Assembly: GCF_965263005.1 (NCBI RefSeq)
Contig: NZ_OZ253579.1
Span: forward strand, 310,001-374,000
Origin: Rariloculus sp965263005
GTDB taxonomy: Bacteria > Pseudomonadota > Gammaproteobacteria > Steroidobacterales > Rariloculaceae
Length of the DNA stretch: 64,000 bases
Reading direction: 5' to 3'
Shown: piece after piece, positions 52,214-59,973 of the stretch
Layout of the letters: each line of letters starts with the position of its first letter
Position numbering within the stretch: position 1 is the stretch's first letter
Translations under genes and position numbers: made by a program
Notes under the pieces: model-generated
Databases searched by the model: none
What the model was told of the DNA's origin: nothing
Seen by the model: the letters and a program-made list of their open reading frames with translations, nothing else

Positions 52214-53707
52214 ATGGACTCGCTCTGGCCGACACCGCAACAGAAGATCGGCGACCTGCGCGATTTTCTTGCCTTGCTCGAGACCCGCGGCGAACTGCGT
52301 GAGATCGCAACGCCGGTCGATCCGCGCCTGGAGCTCACCGAGATTTCAAGGCGCACGCTCGAACGTCAGGGCCCCGCGCTGCTGTTCACGGCAGTCGGCA
52401 ACCGCAGCATACGCGTTCTGACAAACCTGTTTGGCACGGCTGACCGGATCGCGGCCGCACTCGGGACCGATGGTCCGGAAGGCTTCGAGGATCTGGGCAA
52501 GCTGCTCGCCGCTCTCAAATCGCCTGAGCCGCCGCGCGGCGTCGGCGATGCCTGGTCGAAGCTGCCGCTGCTCAAGGAGGTGCTCAAGATGGCGCCGCGC
52601 ACGCTGCGCTCAGCGCCCTGCCAAGAGCACTGCCTTGAAGGCGCGGACGTCGATCTCGGCGCCTGGCCGATCCAGACCTGTTGGCCCGACGACGCCGGTC
52701 CGTTGATCACTTGGGGGCTGACGACGACCCGCGGCCCCGACGCCGGGAGACAGAACCTCGGCATCTATCGCCAGCAGGTCATCGGACGCAACCGCGTGAT
52801 CATGCGCTGGCTCGCTCACCGCGGCGGCGCGACGGACTTCGCCGCCTGGCGGCAGAGCCATCCCGGAGAGCCGTTTCCCGTCGCGGTCAGCATTGCCGCG
52901 GACCCGGCGACGATACTCGCGGCCGTCACCCCGATCCCCAATACACTGTCGGAGTATTCCTTCGCCGGCCTGCTTCGCGGCCGGCGCACGGAACTCGTCA
53001 AGTGCATCGGCTCGGATCTGCTCGTGCCGGCGAACGCCGAGATCACACTCGAGGGCCACATCGCGCCCGACGACACGGCGACGGAAGGACCGTTCGGCGA
53101 TCACACGGGTTACTACAACGAGGTCGAGCAGTTCCCCGTCATGACGGTCGAGCGCATCACGCATAGGCGCGATCCGATCTATCACACCACCTACACGGGC
53201 CGGCCGCCGGACGAGCCCGCGATTCTCGGCCTGGCGCTCAACGACGTCTTCGTGCCCCTCCTGCGGGCACAGTTTCCAGAGATCACCGACTTCTACCTGC
53301 CGAGCGAAGCCTGCTCGTACCGGATCGCCATCGTCAGCCTCCGCAAGGAGTACGCGGGCCATCCGCGCCGCATCATGTTCGGAATCTGGTCGTTCCTGCG
53401 CCAATTCATGTACACGAAAATCGTCATCGTCGTCGACGAAGACATCGACGTGCGCTCGTGGCCGGATGTCATGTGGGCGATTTCCACGCGCGTCGATCCG
53501 GCACGCGACACACTGCTCGTGGAATCGACGCCGATCGACTATCTCGATTTCGCTTCGCCCGTTGCCGGCCTCGGGTCGAAGCTCGGTATAGACGCGACGA
53601 ACAAATGGCCCGGCGAAGTGACGCGCGCCTGGGGCCGGCCGATCACGATGGCGCGCGAGGTGGTCGACAGAATCGACCGGATCTGGGCCGAGCTCGGCAT
53701 CGACTGA
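52214..53707 (+). CDS. ubiD: 3-octaprenyl-4-hydroxybenzoate carboxy-lyase UbiD
   Basis: Prenyl-FMN-dependent decarboxylase of ubiquinone synthesis. The 497-residue protein shows UbiD hallmarks: GIYRQQVIGRNRVIMRW, FPVAVSIAADPATILAAVTPIP, the catalytic-loop EGPFGDHTGYYNE with its Glu, and IVVDEDIDVRSWPDVMWA. The cofactor synthase ubiX is not in the window. A TATAAT overlaps the ATG but is unlikely to be its promoter. hemY converges after an 90-base gap holding a 47-bp repeat. Confidence 0.96.
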   Translation: MDSLWPTPQQKIGDLRDFLALLETRGELREIATPVDPRLELTEISRRTLERQGPALLFTAVGNRSIRVLTNLFGTADRIAAALGTDGPEGFEDLGKLLAALKSPEPPRGVGDAWSKLPLLKEVLKMAPRTLRSAPCQEHCLEGADVDLGAWPIQTCWPDDAGPLITWGLTTTRGPDAGRQNLGIYRQQVIGRNRVIMRWLAHRGGATDFAAWRQSHPGEPFPVAVSIAADPATILAAVTPIPNTLSEYSFAGLLRGRRTELVKCIGSDLLVPANAEITLEGHIAPDDTATEGPFGDHTGYYNEVEQFPVMTVERITHRRDPIYHTTYTGRPPDEPAILGLALNDVFVPLLRAQFPEITDFYLPSEACSYRIAIVSLRKEYAGHPRRIMFGIWSFLRQFMYTKIVIVVDEDIDVRSWPDVMWAISTRVDPARDTLLVESTPIDYLDFASPVAGLGSKLGIDATNKWPGEVTRAWGRPITMAREVVDRIDRIWAELGID

Positions 53708-53741
53708 CGAGCGCCGGACGCGAACCCGCTGGCCCGCCAGG

Positions 53742-53788
53742 GCGAGTGGATCGGCGGCCGCAGTAGAAGCTTGGCGAGCTATGCGGGC
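53742..53788 (+). repeat. 47-bp dispersed repeat, copy 2
   Basis: Ungapped match (37/47) to 25431-25477; the 22-base head GCGAGTGGATCGGCGGCCGC.. differs by one base. Lies between the convergent ubiD and hemY genes. Too short and too few copies here to classify. Confidence 0.6.
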
Positions 53789-53797
53789 CAGTTCAGC

Positions 53798-55033
53798 CTA
53801 ACGGGCCGGGACATCGTCTTTGGACAGCCGGGGAGCCGGACGAGGCGCGTCAAGCGCCGGGATATCGGGATCCGCGCGGCTCACGAGACTCAAGCCTGAG
53901 CGATAAGAAAGCGCGGCCTTGTCACGCTCGCCGAGCAGATCGAGCAGACGGCCGTAGAGCGCGTAGCCTTCGGGCTCCGGGGCGAACGCCAGGCTCGATT
54001 CGAGATAGCTCCTGGCCTTGCCCCAAAGTTCGTTGGTCATGCACAAGCGTGCCGTCGTGAGCAACAGCGTGCCGTCCTCGGGGTGCTCCTCGAGCCACCT
54101 CTCGGCTTGCTTGAGCTGCTTGAGGGGATCGTTGCCCTTGACCTCACCATAGGTACGCACGATGTCCGCCTGCCAGTTCCGCTTCAGCGCCGCGCGCAAG
54201 GCACGCTCGGCCCGGTCGCCCTTGCCGAGCCGATCGAGCGCGAGCGCCCGCAGACGAATCAAGGCAGGCGCCGTGCGTAGCTGCGGCGGCAACCCGGCCC
54301 ACTGCTTCTCGAGCCGATCGAGGGTCAGGCCATCGCTGCCGAGAATCCAGTCGAAAGCCTCCGCGGCGATACTTTCAAGCAGCTCGGGCTTGAGTCTCGC
54401 GCGGCCGAGGCGGGGCAGCAGTTCGCCGAGCTGCTGCCCATCCCCGAGTGCCCTATAGGTCTGCGCCAGCAGCCCCAAACCGGCCGGATGGTCGGGATGC
54501 GCTTCAAGGGTCCGTTCCAGCGTCGCGAGCGCGCGCTCGAGCTCGCCGGCTTCGAGTTGAAGCTCGGCTTGCGTCAGCAGCACCGCCGTCTCAGCCTCGG
54601 GGAGTTCCTCGTAGGCGAGCTTGAGCCACTCGTTGCGCCGCTCCGCTGAGCCTTGAAGCTGCGCGGCTCTCGCGGCCATGAGATAGTTGACGAGCGGCGT
54701 GTCCGTGCCCTTGAGGCCTCGCGTGAGCAAGCGCTCGCCGGCGCGCCAATTGCCTTCGGACATGTGGATGAGCCCGCGCGTCAATTTGCGGCCCGCGCGC
54801 CGGACCCGGTGCTCGGCCACGGCCGCGCCAAGATCGCGCGGCACCCGCCAGATTCTCGCAAGCACCCGCACGAGCACATAAATCACGATGAGCGCGAGGA
54901 TCAAGCCCGGCACCGACATCTCGACGACGTAGCCCCTGAAGTTGATCAGCACGTAACCGTTGTCCTGCAACAGAAAGTGCGCGGCGAACGCGCCGACGAG
55001 CAGGGCCGCGACGCCCCAAAGCCCGTAGCGCAT
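53798..55033 (-). CDS. hemY: HemY, TPR-containing inner-membrane protein
   Basis: 411-residue protein of the gammaproteobacterial HemY family (not protoporphyrinogen oxidase). Two N-terminal transmembrane helices (about 5-25 and 40-62, with the HemY_N signature NGYVLINFRGYVVEMSVP between). A series of TPR-like helices follows (AAQLQGSAERRNEWLKLA, LEAGELERALATLERTLEAHPDHPAGLGLLA). The role in heme metabolism is poorly defined. ATG 55033 overlaps the hemX TGA (TGATG). Confidence 0.93.
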   Translation of the reverse strand: MRYGLWGVAALLVGAFAAHFLLQDNGYVLINFRGYVVEMSVPGLILALIVIYVLVRVLARIWRVPRDLGAAVAEHRVRRAGRKLTRGLIHMSEGNWRAGERLLTRGLKGTDTPLVNYLMAARAAQLQGSAERRNEWLKLAYEELPEAETAVLLTQAELQLEAGELERALATLERTLEAHPDHPAGLGLLAQTYRALGDGQQLGELLPRLGRARLKPELLESIAAEAFDWILGSDGLTLDRLEKQWAGLPPQLRTAPALIRLRALALDRLGKGDRAERALRAALKRNWQADIVRTYGEVKGNDPLKQLKQAERWLEEHPEDGTLLLTTARLCMTNELWGKARSYLESSLAFAPEPEGYALYGRLLDLLGERDKAALSYRSGLSLVSRADPDIPALDAPRPAPRLSKDDVPAR

Positions 55034-56355
55034 CAATCGCCCTCGGCCGCGAGCGCGCGCAGCCGGAGCAGTGAGCCGCTGATATCCGGCCGCGGCGGCG
55101 CGACGTCGAGCTCCGCAAGCTCGTCGAGCAGCGTGATTGCACTGTCCACGGCGCCGCTTGCGGCGTCGAAATCGCTCTCGAGCAGCGTGCGCGCCGCGAG
55201 CAGGCCGGTCTGGAAGGTCCCCTGACGGTCGCTGATTGCCGCGAAGCGCGCGAGCTGAAGCTCAAGCTGAAGTTGCCGCCTGACGAGTTGTTGTTCCGCG
55301 GCCGAGAGGACGGCCACGACGGGTTCCTCGCGCCGCTCGACGGTTACAACGTTGCTGAGCGCGTTCTTGACGCCCAGCCAAAGCCTGCCGAGCCCGGGCT
55401 CCGCCTCGTCGATCCCGGCCTCGGGCGGCGCGAATCGAGTCGGGCCGCCGGCACGCAACGGCAACTCGGCCGCCCGTTCGGCCAATTGGCCGAGCGTGAA
55501 GACGATGCCGTCGATATCGGGCGACTCCACGGCATTGAGCGCTATGAGTTCGTCGGCGACCGCCGCTCGGACCGGCCCGAGCGCCGGATTGGCGAGCTCG
55601 CGCAGTTTGTCGTCGGCGATCTCAAGCGCCGCGATCGCATTGTCCCAGCGTCCGGCAAGCTCAAGCTCGGTATTGGCCAGCACGAGATAGTATTCGGCTT
55701 CGACCCGCAGGAAGCTGTCGCGCGTCTCGCTGGATCCGCCCTGGACAGCGTTGACGCGCCGTTCGAGTCCCGCGATCCTTGCCGGCAAGCTATCGAGCAG
55801 CCCCTCGACCCGGCCGATGCGGGTCGCGAGCCCGGCCCGGCTCTCCGTCAGTTCTTCATCGAGCGCTGCGATGCGGTCGTCGAGGCGGCGGATGTCGGCC
55901 CGCACGCCCTCCATGTCGTCGACGAGCACTTCTTCCGTGTCGCCGACGAGCACGGTGTCAGTTTCGTCAAGCGCCACGTAATCCCCGAGATATTGCCACC
56001 ATAGAACCGCCGCTACCGTCGTTGCGGCAGCGGTCAGGAGCAAAGCCAAAACAGCACCGGGCATCGCCCACCGCGAGCCGCGGGGACGTTCGGCAACAGA
56101 GCGTTCGGAACGTTTTTCGGTCCCGGGTTCAGCCGCACCGGCGTCGGCCGCAACGGGATCGGCCACAACGGCGTCGGCTGCGCCGGGATTGGCCTCAACG
56201 GGATTGACCGCACCGGCGTCGGCTGCAACGGGTTCGGCCTTGCCGCTGCCGCTATCGACGTCGGCAACCGCGGCCTCGTCGCCGGACACGATCGCCCTGT
56301 CCTGCTCGGGAGTGCTTTCCGGATCCGGCTGGGTCGGCGTCTCTTTCTCGCTCAT
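55033..56355 (-). CDS. hemX: HemX, uroporphyrinogen-III C-methyltransferase-like membrane protein
   Basis: 440-residue HemX-family protein. A cytoplasmic Ala/Pro/Asp-rich N-terminal tail (about 1-90) is followed by one transmembrane helix (VLALLLTAAATTVAAVLWW) and a periplasmic region with a coiled coil (DDRIAALDEELTESRAGLATRIGRVEGLL) and HemX motifs (LRVEAEYYLVLANTELEL, LRRQLQLELQLARFAA). The old methyltransferase label is not supported by any SAM motif. hemC and hemD, usual upstream partners, are absent; a 286-base gap precedes it. Start chosen at ATG 56355 (MSEKETPTQ). Confidence 0.92.
   Translation of the reverse strand: MSEKETPTQPDPESTPEQDRAIVSGDEAAVADVDSGSGKAEPVAADAGAVNPVEANPGAADAVVADPVAADAGAAEPGTEKRSERSVAERPRGSRWAMPGAVLALLLTAAATTVAAVLWWQYLGDYVALDETDTVLVGDTEEVLVDDMEGVRADIRRLDDRIAALDEELTESRAGLATRIGRVEGLLDSLPARIAGLERRVNAVQGGSSETRDSFLRVEAEYYLVLANTELELAGRWDNAIAALEIADDKLRELANPALGPVRAAVADELIALNAVESPDIDGIVFTLGQLAERAAELPLRAGGPTRFAPPEAGIDEAEPGLGRLWLGVKNALSNVVTVERREEPVVAVLSAAEQQLVRRQLQLELQLARFAAISDRQGTFQTGLLAARTLLESDFDAASGAVDSAITLLDELAELDVAPPRPDISGSLLRLRALAAEGD
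56131..56236 (-). repeat. Degenerate short tandem repeats in hemX 5' region
   Basis: Recurring blocks around GGCGTCGGCYGCAACGGG / GGATTGGCC (plus-strand reading), spaced by 15-bp multiples, encode a VAADAGA / PVEANPGA / VVADPVAADAGA low-complexity tail on HemX. The spacing keeps frame. Probably a variable-length linker. Confidence 0.6.
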
Positions 56356-56641
56356 CGGTTCACCACTCGGAATCGATCCAGTGCGATCCCGCCTCGATCT
56401 TCGACACGCGTCCTGACTGACCGGCGATGACGCGCGCGTCATGGTTTCCCGGCAAGATCGATCCGCAGTCTAGCACGCGTCACCGACGTGCCCGTGCCAC
56501 TGAATTCGCGATTTTTGGAGCCTCCCGAACGCGGATATTCGAGCCGAGTGCCGGAATTCCCGCCAGCGCAGTTATGATCGCACTGTTTCTCGATGTCTTC
56601 GCCGGATTTCGAAGTCGCACCAATGCTCCGAGGAAAGTGAA

Positions 56642-56902
56642 ATGAACGAACAGTCCAAGCGCCTCGATCTCGATAAGCTCGCCCGCCAATTGGCTGAGGC
56701 CGTTCCCGCGAACATCAAGGCCCTGGGCGAGGATATGGAGCGCAACTTCAAGTCGCTGCTGCAATCGGGCATCGAGCGCATGGATTTGGTGAGCCGTGAG
56801 GAATTCGATTTGCAGACCGCTGTACTCGAACGGACTCGAGAGAAGCTCGCCAGTCTCGAGGCGCGGCTCGCCGAGCTCGAGGAGTCGCTCGATACCGATT
56901 GA
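56642..56902 (+). CDS. ubiK: Ubiquinone biosynthesis accessory factor UbiK
   Basis: 86-residue YqiC/BMFP-family protein that forms a complex with UbiJ in aerobic ubiquinone synthesis. The family start is seen (LDKLARQLAEAVPANIKALGEDMERNFKSLLQ), then VSREEFDLQ and a C-terminal leucine-rich coiled coil (LERTREKLASLEARLAELEESL). AGGAAAGTGAA precedes the ATG. comM follows 36 bases later, a common pairing. Confidence 0.95.
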   Translation: MNEQSKRLDLDKLARQLAEAVPANIKALGEDMERNFKSLLQSGIERMDLVSREEFDLQTAVLERTREKLASLEARLAELEESLDTD

Positions 56903-56938
56903 TCGGCCGGCAGCGCCGGCACTCGCCCGGCGCCGCAC

Positions 56939-58438
56939 GTGTCGCTCGCGCGGCTGATCAGCCGGGGACAATCAGGTCTCACGGCCTTCGAGGTGGCCGT
57001 CGAGGTCCATCTTGCGGGCGGCTTGCCGAGCTTTGCGATCACGGGCCTGCCGACCGCGGCCGTGCGCGAGAGCCGCGACCGCGTGCGCGCGGCGCTGCAT
57101 ACCAGCGGCCTGCCGATTCCCGCGTCCCGAATCACGGCGCATCTCGGTCCGGCCGACGTCCCGAAGGACGGCGGGCGGTTCGATCTCGCGATAGCGCTCG
57201 GCGTCGTCAAGGCAGCCGGAAAGCTCGCGTGGAACCTCGACGACACCGAGTTCATCGGCGAGCTCGCGCTCGGCGGCGAGCTCAGACCCGTCACGGGCGC
57301 GTTGCCGGCCGTGCTCGCCGCGCGGGCCGCGAAACGCCGCATGATCCTGCCCGCCGCTAACGCCGACGAAGCCGCGCTCGTCGAGGACGCCGAAGTCTAT
57401 TACGCAAGCCACCTCAACGAGGTCATGGACCACCTGAACGGCAGCGCCGGCCTGCCCCGCGTCACCCCGCGAAAGCCGCCGCGAGCGCGCCTGCGCGCGG
57501 CCGACTTGAGCGACGTGCGCGGTCACGCCGCGGCCAAGCGCGCGCTGACCGTAGCGGCCGCGGGTGGCCACAATCTGCTCATGGTCGGCCCGCCGGGCAG
57601 CGGCAAGAGCATGCTCGCCGAACGCTTGCGCGGCCTGATCCCGCCGCTCGATTGGGAGTCCGCGCTCCGCGTGGCGAGCATCGCTTCGGTTGCGGGCGAC
57701 CGCTCGGCGCTGATCAACGGCATCGATCCGCCATTCAGGGCACCGCACCATACGACCTCGGCGCACGCCCTCGTCGGCGGCGGATCGCGGCCGCGGCCAG
57801 GCGAAGTTTCTCTCGCTCACTGCGGGGTGCTGTTTCTCGACGAGCTGGCGGAGTTTTCCCGCGTCGCGCTCGAGGCGCTGCGCGAGCCAATGGAATCAGG
57901 TGTCGTGAGGATCTCCAGAGTACGTGAGCAGGTCTCGTTCCCGGCCAGGTTTCAATTGGTCGCCGCGATGAACCCGTGTCCCTGCGGCTACCTCGGCGAC
58001 GGCACCGATCGCTGCCGATGCTCGCTGACGCGCCTGCAGCAATACCAGGGCCGTGTGTCGGGCCCGTTACTCGACCGCTTCGACCTGCACATCGAAGTTC
58101 CGCAGGTCAGCTTTGGGGACCTGGCTTCGGACTCCGCCCGCGGCGAATCCGCCGAGCTCGGCCAGCGCATTGCCGCGGCTCGCGAGCAGCAGCTCGCCCG
58201 CGACGGCTGTCTCAATGCCCACCTCGACGATGCGTCGGTCTGGCGAGCCGTGCCGCTCGATCGCGATTCGCGCGCGTTGCTCAAGCAGGCCGTCGAGAAG
58301 TGGCAGCTCAGCGCCCGCGGTGCGGTGCGCGTGCTCAAGTCGGCAAGAACGATCGCCGATCTCGACGGCACCGCGAAGCCCGGCGTCAGCCATCTGGCCG
58401 AGGCACTGCAGATGCGCTGTCTCGACCGCACACGCTGA
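56939..58438 (+). CDS. comM: ComM/YifB AAA+ helicase-like ATPase
   Basis: Mg-chelatase-like AAA+ protein that promotes branch migration during natural transformation. The 499-residue protein has an N-terminal Lon-like ChlI domain (SRGQSGLTAFEVAVEVHLAGGLP), Walker A GPPGSGKS at 217-224, Walker B VLFLDELAEF, and a zinc-like MNPCPCGYLGD...RCRCS block; the C-terminal Mg_chelatase_C domain is present. GTG start at 56939. Together with pilMNOPQ and comF it suggests competence for DNA uptake (inference). Confidence 0.96.
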   Translation: MSLARLISRGQSGLTAFEVAVEVHLAGGLPSFAITGLPTAAVRESRDRVRAALHTSGLPIPASRITAHLGPADVPKDGGRFDLAIALGVVKAAGKLAWNLDDTEFIGELALGGELRPVTGALPAVLAARAAKRRMILPAANADEAALVEDAEVYYASHLNEVMDHLNGSAGLPRVTPRKPPRARLRAADLSDVRGHAAAKRALTVAAAGGHNLLMVGPPGSGKSMLAERLRGLIPPLDWESALRVASIASVAGDRSALINGIDPPFRAPHHTTSAHALVGGGSRPRPGEVSLAHCGVLFLDELAEFSRVALEALREPMESGVVRISRVREQVSFPARFQLVAAMNPCPCGYLGDGTDRCRCSLTRLQQYQGRVSGPLLDRFDLHIEVPQVSFGDLASDSARGESAELGQRIAAAREQQLARDGCLNAHLDDASVWRAVPLDRDSRALLKQAVEKWQLSARGAVRVLKSARTIADLDGTAKPGVSHLAEALQMRCLDRTR

Positions 58439-58470
58439 GCCGCAGCCCTGGCCGGCGCATATCGATAGGC

Positions 58471-58476
58471 TATAAT
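58471..58476 (+). promoter_or_regulatory. Orphan TATAAT box downstream of comM
   Basis: A perfect -10 hexamer (58471-58476) faces a 21-codon open frame from TTG 58506 to 58571 that runs into the 3' end of the convergent serine hydrolase gene. No gene fits downstream. It may be the promoter and first codons of a gene cut off where the accessory region begins; the -35 element is unclear. Confidence 0.3.
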
Positions 58477-58552
58477 CGCGCCGCCTCAAGCCTCGGAAAC
58501 ACGCCTTGCGCAACCAGGATCACCGCTTCTTCGACGGCTTCATGCCGCATTG

Positions 58553-59884
58553 TCACTCGAGCATGGCCTGATAGACGGCTGACACGAACTTGTCGCGCAG
58601 ATTCGTCTCGTCGCCCGGAAAACGCTGCGTCAACAGCACTGCGAACATCCGCTCGCTCGGGTCCACGAAGAAACTCGTGTTGAAGAACCCGCCCCAGTTG
58701 TAGTTGCCTGCCGATTGCGTCTCGCCGACAAGGCCGGGATCGTCGATGACGGCGAAACCGAGACCGAACTTGACGCCGGGGGACACGTTCAGGTCCCCGA
58801 TCTGATTGCGCGTCATGAACTCAACGGTCCTGGGAGAGAGCAGCCGGACACCGTCGAGCTCGCCGCCGTTGAGCATGAGCTGCAGGAACCTCGCGTAGTC
58901 GCCTGCTGTCGACACGAGCCCGGCGCCGCCGGAATAGTAGGTCTGGGGCCCGTCGTAGTGAAAGCTCGCCGAGTACGTCAGCGTGCCCAATTCGATCGGC
59001 TCGGGGCCGAGCTCGATCAGACTGCCATCGGTGCCCGTGCTGTAGACGCTCGCCAGCCGTTCGGCCGAATCTGCGTCGAGAAAGAACGCCGTGTCGTCCA
59101 TGCCGAGCGGCTCGAAGATGCGGGTTTCAAAAAATTCGGCCAGCGTCATGCCGGACGCGACCTCAACGAGACGGCCAAGCACATCGATCGACAGGCTGTA
59201 GGCCCATTGCGAGCCCGGCTCGAACAGGAGCGGCGCCTGGTTCAGGCGGCCCGGCAGGTCCGCGACCACCCCTTCGGTCTGGACAAGGCCGTCCGATACG
59301 CCGGCTTCGACGTATCGGCGCGCCAGCTCCGCGGGCCCGGCGCCCTGCGCAAGGAAGCCGTAGCTCAATCCCGACGTGTGCGTCAGCAGATCGTGGATCG
59401 AAATCTCGCTCCCGGCCGGCACGCTGCCCTTGCCGGTGGTCGAAAGCACACGCGGGTTGGCAAGCTCGGGGATGTACTTCGAGACAGGTTCGTTGAGCAG
59501 AAAGCGGCCTTTCTCGTAGAGCATCATCACGGCGAGGCTCGTGATCGGTTTCGTCATCGAGGCGAACCTGAACAGCGTGTCGATCTGCATCGGCTCGCCG
59601 TCGTCGATGTCCGCCATGCCGTAGGCCGCAAGATGGGCGGCGCGGCCGTCCCGAGCGATCAGCGCGACGGCGCCTGCGACCTGATCGTCGGCGATGGCGT
59701 CCTCGATCAGCGAGTCGAGGCGCTCAAGCCGCTCCGCTGAGAAGCCGACGGCCTCCGGAGCCGCCGTCGGCAGGCCTTGCGCCAGGGCCGCGGCCGCGCC
59801 GAGCAGCAGGCTTGCGCCGAATGCGGTGGCCAATGAAAACTTCAAGCGGATCGATGCAGGAATAAGTATTCGGTTGTTTTTCAT
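58553..59884 (-). CDS. Exported serine hydrolase of the beta-lactamase/DD-peptidase (class C-like) family
   Basis: 443 residues with a signal peptide (about 1-36, ending ALAQ). Nucleophile Ser109 and Lys112 lie in ASMTKP, the SxxK motif, with the second-motif Tyr likely in WAYSLSIDVLGRLVEV. The family includes esterases, D-aminopeptidases and beta-lactamases; the substrate cannot be deduced. The first ~50 residues (LLL..AAALAQGLP..PEA.GFS) are nearly the same as in the neighbouring prolyl oligopeptidase-like protein. Confidence 0.88.
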   Translation of the reverse strand: MKNNRILIPASIRLKFSLATAFGASLLLGAAAALAQGLPTAAPEAVGFSAERLERLDSLIEDAIADDQVAGAVALIARDGRAAHLAAYGMADIDDGEPMQIDTLFRFASMTKPITSLAVMMLYEKGRFLLNEPVSKYIPELANPRVLSTTGKGSVPAGSEISIHDLLTHTSGLSYGFLAQGAGPAELARRYVEAGVSDGLVQTEGVVADLPGRLNQAPLLFEPGSQWAYSLSIDVLGRLVEVASGMTLAEFFETRIFEPLGMDDTAFFLDADSAERLASVYSTGTDGSLIELGPEPIELGTLTYSASFHYDGPQTYYSGGAGLVSTAGDYARFLQLMLNGGELDGVRLLSPRTVEFMTRNQIGDLNVSPGVKFGLGFAVIDDPGLVGETQSAGNYNWGGFFNTSFFVDPSERMFAVLLTQRFPGDETNLRDKFVSAVYQAMLE

Positions 59885-59973
59885 TTTTCTACCGTCTCCA
59901 GAGATTCAGTGGAAGGAATCCGATGACATAGGGGGGCGTTCAGAATTCGCGCCGTCGGCGTTTTTTGGTCTGG

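Noticed and set aside
52210..52215. TATAAT overlapping the ubiD start codon
   Set aside because: A promoter here would start transcription inside the gene; homologous UbiD proteins begin at this ATG.
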